Shown here: piece by piece, positions 13,011 to 23,607 of the stretch | How positions within the stretch are numbered: the stretch's first letter is position 1 | How the letters are laid out: each line of letters starts with the position of its first letter | Origin: Capsicum annuum | Taxonomy: Eukaryota; Streptophyta; Magnoliopsida; Solanales; Solanaceae | DNA length: 64,000 bases | Assembly (NCBI RefSeq): GCF_002878395.1 | Contig: NW_025892544.1 | Coordinates: 141,146-205,145 of the forward strand | Direction of reading: 5' to 3' | Made by a program: the position numbers and the translations under genes | Notes under the pieces: generated by a model | The model's database searches: none | What the model saw: only the letters and a program-made list of their open reading frames with translations | What the model was told of the DNA's origin: nothing

Positions 13011-14300
13011 ACAGATTAGTCTTGGTTTTGTATATTTCTTCGCCATAAAAAAACTTGAATTTGGGTGATCTGTATGAACTATGACCTTAGTACTAATCAA
13101 ATAGGACCTAAGCTTTTTAGAGGCAAAAACTACTGCAAGTAATTCTTGCTTCATAATAGTATAATTTTTTTTCTGTGGAGTTTAGTGCCTTACTGTTATA
13201 ATAGATTGGATGCAGGATCTTCTCTTTTCTCAATCCTAAGATATCACCCAAATCTACTCCACTCGCATCATATATTACCTCAAACGGAGTAGACCAATCA
13301 GGCGAGACAATAATAGGGGCTGACATTAGCCACTCTTTTAGGCACTTGAAAGCCTCGAGAAATGCTTCATCAAAATCAAACTTCACCTCTTTCTCAAGAA
13401 TCTTGCACAAAGGATTTTCAATCCTTGATAAATCCTTGATGAATCATTTGTAAAACCCGACATGCCATAGAAAACTTCAAATGCCCTTTACGGAAACTTG
13501 CGGTAATAGCTTCTCAATAACTTCAATCTTTGCCTTGTCTACCTCAATGCCATGTTTTGAAATCCTATGCCCGAGAAAAATACCTTATTTAACCATAAAA
13601 TTATATTTATCCCAATTTAGCACCAAGTTGTACTCTTCATATCTCTGCAATGTAATGGCCAGATATGCCAAACAATCTTCGATGGAGTCCCCAACAATTA
13701 AGAAATCATCTATGAATACCTCGATCATATCCTCCACTATGTCAAATAATATGGAAATCATGCATCGCTGGAAGGTGGTAGGAGTGTTTCATAACTCAAA
13801 TAACATCCTCTTAAAAGAAAAAGTCCCATAGAGGCATGTAAATATTGTCTTTTCTTGGTCCTCGGGAGCAATAGTAATTTGATTGTAGTGCGAGTACCCA
13901 TCAAGAAAATAGTAAAAAATCCGGCCTATTAATCTGCCCAGTATCTGACCAATTAAAGGCATAGGGAAGTGGTTCTTTTGGGTCCAAGAGTTTAATTTTA
14001 TATAATCCATGCATACTCTCTAACTAGTAACTGGTCTCATGGGTACAAGTTAATTTCTTTCATTGGGAACTACTGTGATTCCACCCTTCTTTGTCACACA
14101 TTGACCCGAGCTAACCCACTTGTTTTTCGCAATAGGATGAAATACTCCAACATCTAACCATTTAATAATTTCCGTCTTCACCACCTCTTGCATATGATGA
14201 TTCAATTGCCTTTGGTGTTCAATGTTAGGGGTATATTCTGGCTCAAGTTGTATTTTGTCAATGAAAATACCAGGTAGAATACCTATTATGTCTGCCACGG
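13011..14300 (-). pseudogene. E2 pol: reverse transcriptase and RNase H, broken
   Basis: RT starts with the DIIGILPGIFIDKIQLEP block (14298), where Athila RTs have the H.I.L...P region, then QLNHHMQEVVKTEIIKWLD and the WVSSGQCVTKKGGITVVPNE block. Palm motifs follow at 14010-13789 (DGYSHYNQITIAPEDQEKT, CLYGTFSFKRMLF). The catalytic FIDD is intact at 13705-13716. RNase H follows at 13410-13117 (VIYDASGVDLGDILG, with the DAS catalytic Asp). Stops or shifts occur at about 14040, 13780, 13590, 13490 and 13450. This is better preserved than E1, which helps to read both. Confidence 0.85.
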
Positions 14301-14840
14301 TGTATCCTACAACTCACTTTGATCTATACAATACCAATGTCAATGTTTCAATTTGTGGCTCCATCAAATCTACAACAATAATTACCGGTAATGTATTATT
14401 GTCCCCCAAGAATACATATTGTAAGTGAGAGGGGAGGGCCTTCAATTTCATAATCAGTGGCTCCTCTACGGATGCTCTTACAGGAGGTGTGGTTCTGTTT
14501 TTCAAATCAAGGTCAAGCTTCTTTGGAGCATATTTCTAATAACCCCTACCATACAATGTCTACACTATTTCATCATATTTTTCAATGTCATCACTATCAA
14601 AATTCATGATCACTACTACTAATGCTTCAACTCAAGCCTATCTTCAATAGGCACCATTTCTGCAGCCACATCATCATCAAAATTGTCTATTACTAATTCC
14701 ATTCTCATATTATTTGGTTGTTGCACTGTCAGTCACAGACTATCAATCTACTTATCATTTATTTTGAGAGTTATCTCTTCTAAGTCCATATCAATCACTG
14801 CCCTAGCTATGGAGATGAAGGGTCTACCCAAAATGATAGG
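14301..14840 (-). pseudogene. E2 protease, distal part (after the C1 insertion)
   Basis: Immediately below the C1 insertion the minus strand continues with PIILGRPFISIARAVIDMDL (14840-14780), the expected end of an Athila protease, then an acidic linker to RT (14505-14314, with SLQYVFLGDNNTLPVII-like spacing). Its other half lies at 21524-22000. The two halves join across the 5-bp duplicated target GGCTT. Confidence 0.75.
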
Positions 14841-14845
14841 GGCTT
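14841..14845. other. Target-site duplication of C1, left copy
   Basis: GGCTT abuts the left LTR end. The same 5 bp recurs at 21524-21528, right of the other LTR, as expected for a Ty1/copia insertion. Confidence 0.85.
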
Positions 14846-15601
14846 TGTTGCAGCCCAGGGGTAGCACCACATTATAATGGACCAGGTACCTCAAAGTCAA
14901 TCACAGGCAAAAATAAAGTAAAGCAACTAGAACATAATATAATGTAGAAAGTGTAAATGACATAAGATTTAACATGAAAACCTTATTACTCTAGGAGGAA
15001 AAACCATAACTTTCACTCAAAAGCACCCAAAAGTTCCACTATAATCAAACTCTTGCTGACAGACCCAAACTTGAACCTAACTCTATGTTCCTCCTTATTG
15101 TAACCTTAATACAACTTCACCTTCACAACTCTGCCAAGACTCCCTCAATATGGATTAACTCTAACCAGTATCAAATATAGGTAACTTTACCTAAGCACTC
15201 TAAAAGTAAGGAAAACAAAAGAACATTACTCTTATAGACTGAGTAATTCAATTACAAATCAAGCTTCACTCAAGAATACTTTCTATTTTAGCACACACAT
15301 ACACCTAAGAGCTTGAGCAATGTTGAATATGGATATTTTTCTTCCTTCTCTCTTTAGCTCTCTAATTTTGAAATTGCAAACCACTTGATAAAGAAACATA
15401 CTTTTCCTTTTATAGTTAATGATGGTTAGGGTTGAAATGCTATTACACCAGGTATCTCAAATAGTACAAACACCACTTGCACAGTTTATTACACAAGAGG
15501 AAAAAACTGTGCAAATGCATGCCAACTGTACTATTTCCTTAAACATCCAGAGACCTGGCCCCTTGAGGTTAGTTACTCATCATCAAAATAAGATACAATA
15601 A
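14846..15601 (-). repeat. C1 3' LTR
   Basis: This is a 756-bp copy aligned with 20762-21523 along its whole length (TGTTGCAGCCC against TGTTGAAACCC, and CTCAAAGTCAATCACA in both). On the plus strand it starts TGTTG. The other end reads GATACAATAA here and GATATAGAA in the partner, so the exact inner boundary may be off by a few bases. Confidence 0.85.
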
Positions 15602-15615
15602 TTTTCCCTCTTTTT
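15602..15615 (-). other. C1 polypurine tract
   Basis: TTTTCCCTCTTTTT on the plus strand is AAAAAGAGGGAAAA in the element sense. It sits directly upstream of the 3' LTR, where plus-strand DNA synthesis is primed in LTR retrotransposons. Confidence 0.6.
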
Positions 15616-16249
15616 AATGATGACAAACCAGCCATGGAGTTTTGAGCATCAATATTTATTCATCATATTTAATCAGTGTGATTACCATTACTGAAGATGA
15701 ATGTTCCCCCTATAATGCAAGACCATGCTTTTATAACTTAGTGACCTAGTCCCTTGTTGTCAATTGTTATCTAGCTTATGCTTCAATTACTCCCCCTATC
15801 ATCATGCACTATTATTGATTTAGTGCATTTGCATACTTCCCCCCATCACTATGCACCATTATTTATTCTTGTTCCATCTATCAACATGCCATATTAACAC
15901 ATAACATGTCATATATGAGCGCATACACTTGGTCCTTACACATGAATTGGTCCTTACATATGAAGTCAGTATTCCCCTTTTGGCATGATTGCAAAGGTAT
16001 AATAGTAAACCAAGAGCGAAGATTGGCACAGGATAGTTAACTCATGGCCATAGGGAAAACACTAACATAAAGAACAATTTTCAAAAGGAAAAAATATGAC
16101 AAACAAAATAAGATTCATTCATTCATAATAGTCAGTACCAGTACAATCATACTTGAATAACACATAAAATAAACTGTCTTCAAGAGATAATATAAAAAAT
16201 AAAATATGAGACTGATACTAGATTGATGAGAGAACAGGTATAACAGGGC

Positions 16250-18100
16250 TTAGGTTGAGGGAGATTTGGGGGAAAGGGACTTAAGCAGCATCTCTATTCT
16301 TGCATTTTCAGCACTGTGGGCATCCAAAAATTGTTTGGTGAGGACATTCACTTTAGAATTCTATCCTTGAACTTTACTAGTCATTTCTACCACTTTAGCC
16401 TGTAACTCTGCATTTTTAGTTACAAGTTCTTCAGTGGCACCTGGTCCATAACCTGTCTAATTTTCCTTAGTATCCAACTTGATCATTAATTCATCTATTT
16501 CCTTGACCAAATTCTTTTGAACAAATAGCAACTCAGATATTTGAGACACTGATCCAACTTTGCCCTCTATGCATTCATTCTCCGTAAGAGTTATTAGACT
16601 GAATATCTACTTGGTTGTTCTAGGTGTTCCCTTTGTTCCTTCCATACCATAACGTTCAAACAGTTTGTTTAAGAGATATCCATATGGAATATCATGTTTT
16701 CCTTACTTTTCATGAATCACTTAATGCATATTCTCTATCATTAGAGCAGGAAGACTTATCAATTAAACTTTCTCAAGTATTCAATCAAAAATAGGTCAAC
16801 ACCAAAGGCAATTATTCTTCTTTTAGATCATGGCAACAGGACCTTGTTAATGAATTCAAATACCAGCTGATACTCACTTATCAAGAATTTCTTTTTTATT
16901 ACAACTATGAAAGTCCATCCTACCATTGATGCTTTGAATATTTTGGGCTCACTATTTGGCTTTTTTCAATAGTTTTTCTCCTTTAGGGACCAGGTCTCTC
17001 TGAGTCTTTTATTTTCTTGATAGTTATATGTTTCTACCTCATTCTCATATATCTACCAGACCTTTACTTAGAGGACTTGGTCCCCTCAACAATAAGAACA
17101 TCCTTTCTTCTTTCTTTGGTAGCAACACTATCTCCTAAATTTAAGTTTTTTCCTCTTTCAACCTCCACATCTTTAATATCTTCATTCTCCTATACTGTAA
17201 CAAATTTCTTAAGCTTCCTCTTTTTATGGTTGATGTTTTGTTAGCTTTCATGGTATCTTCTAACATTTTTCTTTCAAATATTTTTGTAGAATAGGATCTA
17301 GTTACTTTCACCTCAGAGTCCATCACTTTATCCTTTTCTCTACTTTCCTTTAGTTTCTTCACAAACCATCTCAGAGGTACTTTAACCTCATCCTCCTCAT
17401 TTAGAAGTAACAATATATCTTTTCCCTCATTCACTTTATCATCATAACCTACTTCCGGTTCCACTCTATCAACTGAGCTTTCATGATGTAATATGTAAGT
17501 AGGAGAAAATTCTCAGCCACCCAGTTCTCATTGAAGGAAATATCAACCCTTTTTACTAAAATTTCTTTACCAAATAACTGAGAAATAATAAGGTTTGAAT
17601 TTGAGGGTGTAGGAGAATCAATTTCTTATTGTGTTTTGAAGTATTTAGATTTTCAGATGACCCAGGAGATTGGAAATTTTTGGGTACTTTTGAATTTCCT
17701 AGAGAAAAGAGAGTTTTAGTTTGAGAAATTTTTTCTTCTATTAGTGACCCAGATCCTTGGTTTTGATTATCTATCATGATTGCCTGAGCATAAACTTCCA
17801 AGGTTAAGAAGAGTAATGAAAACTGACTCGACTGTGGGTTCTGGACTTTGTAAGGATAATACAGCTAGATGAATTAAATCAGGTTATTGTTGGAGACTTG
17901 AAGTGATGTTTTTCATGGTTTCGATTTCTGAAGAATCAAAGTGTTCAATTTGGATATGTTTAATTTGATTTTTTGAAATTTTATCTACTTCGGGATTTTT
18001 AGCTGGGTGTGAAGAAGTAGTAATATCATCTATTTCATTTTGAGAAAGAGAAATCAACCAATTTTACTTAGAGAAGATTGTTGATTTAGGAAGATAAATT
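16250..18100 (-). pseudogene. C1 3' ORF: plant-transposon-protein / envelope-position ORF, broken
   Basis: On the minus strand an N-terminal polar region (17801-17556 and 17464-17141, rich in E, K and S) leads to a domain at about 16960-16620. Its readable blocks are IFKASMVGWTFIVVIKKKF, YQLVFEFINKVLLP, KRRIIAFGVDLFLIEYL and FHMDIS. I recognise this as the plant-transposon-protein domain common in Solanaceae, from memory. A C-terminal coiled coil follows (about 16450-16260; EELVTKNAELQAKVVEM then NARIEMLLKSL). The position just before the 3' LTR is that of the envelope-like ORF of Sireviruses. No signal peptide can be judged through the breaks. Stops at several sites make it a pseudogene. Confidence 0.6.
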
Positions 18101-18720
18101 GGATTAGTTGAAAAGGAATGACAAAAAGGTCTGATTTAACAATTTTAAGCGGTGACCAATGTAATTAAGAGATATTCCTTTTGAATTCACATGTCTGAAC
18201 CTAATAAGTGTCTCTTCATTTTACAAAGGAATTAATTGTTTTTTGTATAGAAACAAATACACATGGTCCTTTTCAAATAGCATTTTATATTTATTAGAGC
18301 ATCATGTATAGTTACTAACCTGAGATGGGACCAGGTCTCTCTTCTTTGAGTGAATTTTCAAATTTGTTCTTGCCACATTTGTCCACTTCCTAAATTGTTC
18401 CCATGGGTGTATACCTGGAAAGGTATGATACTACGTTAGAATAATTTACATCATTTTTATCAAGGATACTTACCTCCTTATCATAGCCAATTTTGTGAGG
18501 AATTACAAATTCATATGTTAGGTCTGGTCAATTTGATCAGTTCCATCTTCAATTTGAGCTGGGATCAGTGAGTGATAGTCTATGTCACCACTATTCTCAT
18601 CTACTTCTTTCAGCCTTTTCCTTATCATATTCATCACCACCAACCCTCTTCTTTCAATCCAAGAGATTCCCCCTCCTTTTTTAAACTTTAAAATATAATT
18701 TTCCAAGGACCAGGTCCCTT
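18101..18720 (-). other. C1 interior, unassigned
   Basis: The only frame of note is 18706-18518, beginning MENYILKFKKGGGISWIERR, which I do not recognise. This is the interval where pol would lie between gag and the 3' ORF, and it is far too short for it. The 18700-18716 stretch carries one copy of the GGACCAGGTCCC motif that recurs in this element. Confidence 0.4.
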
Positions 18721-20704
18721 GAATTCAACTTCTTAAAAATAAAACACCTCTATCTTGAAGTTTCTTGGGAGAGAACCCAGTCAGACCTCTCATCATTAAT
18801 ATTTGAACATATATTATTAATAACCCATTCTTGATTGCAATCCCTTTTCTCATACTTGGAACCAGAATCACTTGTTAGATTTGGGATCACTTGAGATTGA
18901 GTTCCCATTAGAAGGATCATGGAGTGATCAAGACCTTCTTGGCCAATTTAGGCAGTGATAGCTTCTTATTCACCAGAGGCTTGAATCCCATAGGATGTGA
19001 TTTCCATTATTGAACATCTCTGGACCCATTTGTGTTAGCTCTAATCCAGGTTTGACAATTTTCCTTCATGTGACCATCTTTTCCATAATGAGTGCATAAA
19101 GGTTTGAGAACTTTGTTTCTAATATTAGGAAAAGCCTTTCCTTGAGACCCAGCATGTTGGAATTTTCTTTGATACCCAGGCCTTTGTCATTATTAACACC
19201 TTGGTTAGTCAAATTAGAAAGGATCTGTGAATAAGAAGTCCATTTATGAATTTTTGAGCTTTTCTCTCAAATGGACCAGGTCCTTTTCTAACTCAATATT
19301 CTTGTGGAGTGCAGACATAAGATGTTTTTTAGAATCCTTTCCTCTTCAAGTTTAATTAGAAGCCTTAAAGTTTCCTTCTTACCTTTACAATCTGAGATAT
19401 TTGCCTTCTTTAGTTGAATTATACAACTCAGCTTTTTTTGATTTCAATTTAGTGACCATTTTCCCTGTTTTAGATATCTGAAGAGTTAAGGCAATCAAAT
19501 CATTCTCTTGATTCTCTACCTTCTCCTCTAATGCATTCTTCACAGTAGTTAATTTATGTACAGAGTCTATCAACATACTTGCAATCTATGAATACAAATA
19601 AGGAATCAAAGATAAGTAGATTGTCTTCCACTGCTATCATAGAAATATTTCTAGACTTCTCATCTTTATTAGATTCACTAAAAGAATCCCCTCATGTTGA
19701 AAGTGCTTACTTTACTGCATACTCAGCTGCAGTATTCCTTCTTAACTTTTTAGGGACATGGTTACTGTTCTTTCCCTTGTCACTTCCAGTCTTGAGATAC
19801 TCCTGATAGTCCAATTTGTGCATCGGATAATCTTTGATAAAATTCTTAGGACTTCCACATATGTGACATATTTCAACATTGATTCCTCCTTTGTTGTTGC
19901 TTCCTCTCATTTGAAATTGACCACTCTTTCTCATGGCTTTGAAAATTCTTTTTTACAAATAGGCAACATCAGTGTCCACTTCTGTTGAATGTTCTTTGAA
20001 GACTTCAAAGCTAGAGATTTTTCCCTTTTTACTTCATTCTTTTCTAGCCCTAGTTACTTCTTGAGCTCATGGGTTTTTTAGATTTCCAATTAGTTCATCC
20101 ATGGTGAGGGTCTTCAAGTTTCTTGTTTTTGTTATAAAATCCACCTTACTTTCCCAAGACATAGGAAGGACAACAAGAATCTTCCTTACTTTCTTATGTA
20201 ATGGAATCACTTTTCCCAAGCAGTAAAGCACATTTATGATAGAAGTGAAACTTGTATGCATTTCATGGATTGTTTCTCCTTTGTTCATGGTGAAGGTGTA
20301 GTTAGCATGTCTACTTTATAGTCCTTCACATCAGTAGTGCCTTCATGAGCAGTTCTAAAGAAATCCTAGATCTCCTTGGAATTTTCACAAGCAAAGATCC
20401 TATTATATCCATCACGCCCTATGCCATAAACTAACAGTTTCTTAGAATTGTAGTTTTTTTCAAATTTTCTTTCTATTTTCATCATCATATTCTCTGTAGC
20501 TCTTTACTACCATTTTTTGATTTCTCCTTCTTTGACTTTTTTAATTGGAACATAAGGACCATTAAGAATTATGTTGATAAGTTCAATGTCCTCAGCCATA
20601 ATAAAGTCAAACATCCTGGTTTTCAACCATCTATAATACTGTCCATTAAATAAAGGTGGTCTAGTGATAGATTGCCCTTCTTACAGGTTTGGTGGAGCAG
20701 CCAT
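18721..20704 (-). pseudogene. C1 gag with two damaged zinc knuckles
   Basis: The ATG at 20704 (minus) is 43 bp inside the primer site and opens MAAPPNL, a stop, then ITRPPLFNGQYYRWLKTRM, the DUF4219 start of copia gag. UBN2 blocks follow (NKGETIHEMHTSFTSIINVL, LPMSWESKVDFITKTRNLKT at 20288-20067). The first CCHC motif (19934-19707) reads CHICGSPKNFIKDYP: the expected His and last Cys are Asn and Tyr. A long coiled coil lies at 19576-19260 (VTKLKSKKAELYN; ELEKDLVHLREK). A second knuckle near 19098-19055 reads CTHYGKDGHMKENC, with its second Cys replaced by Tyr. Gag would package element RNA, but these lost ligands and several stops rule out a working product. Confidence 0.75.
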
Positions 20705-20746
20705 GCTAAAAAAATCACTCTATGTGTGAGCCTTATATATTGTTTA

Positions 20747-20759
20747 GGATCTGATACCA
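20747..20759 (-). other. C1 primer-binding site (initiator Met tRNA)
   Basis: On the minus strand this reads TGGTATCAGATCC, one or two changes from the usual plant TGGTATCAGAGCC. It lies 2 bp inside the 5' LTR, so it fixes both the orientation and the inner LTR end. E3 has the canonical version at 40460-40472. Confidence 0.9.
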
Positions 20760-20761
20760 AT

Positions 20762-21523
20762 TGTTGAAACCCAGGGGGCTGCACCATACTTTAAAGGACA
20801 AGGTCTCTCAAAGTCAATCACAAGAAGAAACACAGTAAAGCAACCAGGAACACAATACAACATAGAAAGAGTAAAGGACACAATATTTAACATGGAAACC
20901 TTCTTAATCTATGATAAAAAACCATGGATTTCCCTTACAAGCACCTAAAAGTTCCACTATAATCAAACTCTTGATTATGGACTCGAACTTGAATCTAACT
21001 CTAGGTTCCTCCTTTTTGTTGTAACCCTAATATAGCTTTATCTTGACAACTCTGCCAAGACTCCCTCAATAATGATTAACTCTAACCAGTACCAAACTTA
21101 GGAACCTCCACCAAAGCACTCTCAAATCAAGGAAATCAAAAGAACATTACTCGTATAGACTGAGTAATTCAATTAAAAATCAAGCTTCACTTAAGAACAC
21201 TTTCTATGTCAGCACACAAATACAGCTAAGATCTTGAGCAATGTTGAATTTAGAGTTTTTGCCTCTTTCTCTATTTAGCTCTCTATTTTTGAATCTACAA
21301 AACCACTTAATAAAAAGGCATCCTTTTCCTTTTATAGTTGAGTGATGACTAGGGTTGAAGTTCTATTAAACTGGGTGGTTCAAATAGTACAAACACCACC
21401 TACACAGTTTGTTACAAAAGAGGACAAAACTATGCAGATGCTTGCCAACTGTTCTATTGACTTGAAAATCTAAGGGCCTGGTCCCTTGAAGTCAGTTGCT
21501 CATCATTAAAACAAGATATAGAA
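20762..21523 (-). repeat. C1 5' LTR
   Basis: This is a 762-bp copy matching 14846-15601 with scattered substitutions and small indels, so the insertion is not recent. It is preceded by the primer site on its inner side and followed by the target copy GGCTT on its outer side. Confidence 0.85.
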
Positions 21524-21528
21524 GGCTT
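21524..21528. other. Target-site duplication of C1, right copy
   Basis: GGCTT is identical to 14841-14845. Removing 14846-21528 rejoins the E2 protease reading with the same spacing as in E1 (about 3690). Confidence 0.85.
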
Positions 21529-22000
21529 GATCATCCACTTTGTAGTCAAGAATCATAAATTCTAGAGGGAATATAAAGGTTGCAACCCTTACCTCTACAT
21601 CACACAAAACACCAATTGGTTTCTTTATAGATGAATAAGCCATCAACAGCTTTGCAGATGTAGGCTTGAGTACTCCCATACCCAACACCTTGTATATCAC
21701 CAGTGGCATTAAATTTATGCCCGCTTTTAAATCATATTAAGCATGTTTGATGTCAAAGAGACTAATTGAACACGAAATAGTGAATGGTCTAGGGTCTTTC
21801 TTCTCTTCTAGTGGTAGGTTAGGACTGCACGACCAAGGTATATGGCATCTTTAGGACCGTTGGCTCTCCGTTCCTTAGTATCATTACTCTCATAATTATC
21901 GTCACTATATATAAGTTTCCCAAACTCTAGTACTGGAGTTTCATTCACCACATGTTATCATTCTTTGGATTTTCAATAGTAGGTATCAAAAGATCATCAA
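21524..22000 (-). pseudogene. E2 protease, proximal part (before the C1 insertion)
   Basis: The minus strand reads FTISCSISLFDIKHA, a stop, then YDLKAGINLMPLVIYKVLGMG (about 21780-21650), and continues KPIGVLCDVEVRVATFIFP and FMILDYKVDDQA to the C1 junction. The Athila active site CDLGA has become YDLKA, so the Cys is Tyr and the Gly is Lys. Together with 14301-14840 it forms one interrupted protease. The acidic linker upstream joins gag. Confidence 0.75.
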
Positions 22001-23607
22001 TAAGGGTCCCATTCCTAGTAGTAATAGATAGGCAATGACTAATGGCTGGAGGCCTCTGAACTTTGTCACTCGGAGGGGTAGCAGGTTGTTTTTTCTTTAA
22101 CAAAGTAGACATCTTCCCAAATTATGCCTCTAACTTGTTTATGGCAGTCGCATGAGATTTAACCTTTTGGATCAATCCTAAGATGTCAGCCTTAATCACT
22201 TTAAGGTTTTTCTCCTAACTCTTTTGACACTTGACCAGCTTGGTCAGCATAACTTCCATTCTAGATTATGTATCCCTGCTACCTGGTGGAATGTACCTGT
22301 CTCCCTTCTGTCTATAGTCAATTTTTCTCCTCCAGTCACCATCTAGCTTACTACTGCGATCCCTGTATCTATCACTATAGTAGTTTTAATCATGGTTTCA
22401 TTGCCCCTCAAAAACCCGCCAGCTAATGAACCAGATATTTAGCCTCCTTTTCTAATTCAAACTCATAAGCTCTGGAAGTTGTACCTTATGTTCCAACTAT
22501 GTTCACCTTTTTCAAATTTTCTACCACAAACTGCTTAGCAAAAAACCCAAGATCAGTTCTTAATAATGCAATCTCTTGTGCTACAAAATCATTATCTTCT
22601 CTCTGATTACAGATAGAGCTAATAGCATAAGTTTCAGAACCCCTTTCTGCCTCCTGAGTTTTCCACCCACGACTAGTAAGAGGGATCTAGTCTAGAATAT
22701 CGAATTCTACTTCCCTTCGTAATCTCATAGAAGCTCCTCAAAATATTATGTCTTCCATGGCTCTAGAACTGATAGTCAGGGCTCTATAGAATATCTCTAA
22801 TAAGTTCATCCCTAAAATTAAATAGTTGGGCACCATACTCAACTTTTGTTTGAACCTGAACCAAGCCTCGTACATAGACTCAGATTGCAGATGCCTGAAG
22901 TTATAAATCTCATATTTAAGTAGCAATATCTTTAATAGAGGAAAGAATAATTCAAGAATGGCATGTGTAACTTATTCCATATGGTGAAAGATTCTCTTAA
23001 AGGTTCCCCAAACTATAAAGATGCTTCTCCTATCAGCGACATAGGGAACAACCTCAATCTAAGTTCCTTATGATTCACTCCTATATTTGTAGAAGAAATG
23101 CATATCCCAATGAAAATTACAAGGTGTATATTTATCTCATCAGTAGGCAATTCAGCAAATACACCCTTCAAGTTTAAGAGCTAGATCATGACACTGGTTA
23201 TATCAAACTTAACACCTAGGAGAAAAATAGGAGGAACAATAGCTTCTATTCCCTCCGGCTCAACATATCCCAAGTCCTCATCATCATCCGTATGTGGTTG
23301 CACGTACTGGTATGTTAGGATCACTTGAGCTTTTCCACCTCTAACTCTATTCTGATTACAACCGAGTATTGCTCAGTGATCTGCTTATTATCTCTACCCA
23401 GCTAGGTCTACCTCCCAAGCTATATATTAAGAATAACCCCCCCCCCCCCCCCCCGTCGTTAGCAGCTTATACTAATAGTTTCTTAGTTTGTCTATTAACA
23501 ATGTCCCGAACTCTATGTTGAAGAGAAAGAGTAGGAGGCATCTAGTATGCATTATCATGAACCCCTTCAGGAATGTCATCTCTCTTAGGCTCTGTCATTC
23601 TACTCAT
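22001..23607 (-). pseudogene. E2 gag (capsid-like) remnant
   Basis: The start codon at 23607 gives MSRMTEPKRDDIPEG, aligned with E1 at 5682. The capsid core is at 22926-22738 (IYNFRHLQSESMYEAWFRFK, MNLLEIFYRALTISSRAMED). Downstream is the polar linker (EETNYGISSICNQ-type region and QFVVENLKKVN near 22540). A run of 18 C on the plus strand at 23437-23454 falls inside the coding region and disrupts it. The length fits the family. Stops and shifts separate the pieces. Confidence 0.7.
23437..23454. repeat. Poly-C (18) homopolymer inside E2 gag
   Basis: This is an uninterrupted run of 18 cytosines in otherwise AT-rich sequence; E1 lacks it at the homologous place. It may be true slippage expansion or an assembly or base-calling artefact. 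Confidence 0.9.

Larger units (their letters stand above)
14846..21523 (-). mobile_element. Copia-like (Sirevirus-like) LTR element C1 with no visible pol
   Basis: Two direct LTRs (14846-15601 and 20762-21523) enclose about 5.2 kb. A primer-binding site complementary to initiator-Met tRNA lies next to the right LTR and a polypyrimidine stretch (the complement of a polypurine tract) next to the left one, so the element is on the minus strand. It carries a gag with the UBN2/DUF4219 fold and zinc-knuckle remnants near the 5' LTR, and an envelope-position ORF near the 3' LTR. I found no integrase, RT or RNase H motif between them. That pattern suggests a non-autonomous derivative of a Sirevirus-type element. 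It sits inside the E2 protease gene with a GGCTT duplication. Confidence 0.8.

Noticed and set aside
20747..20759. tRNA-like sequence near 20750 and 40460
   Set aside because: Only the 13-nt primer-binding complement of initiator-Met tRNA is present; no cloverleaf.
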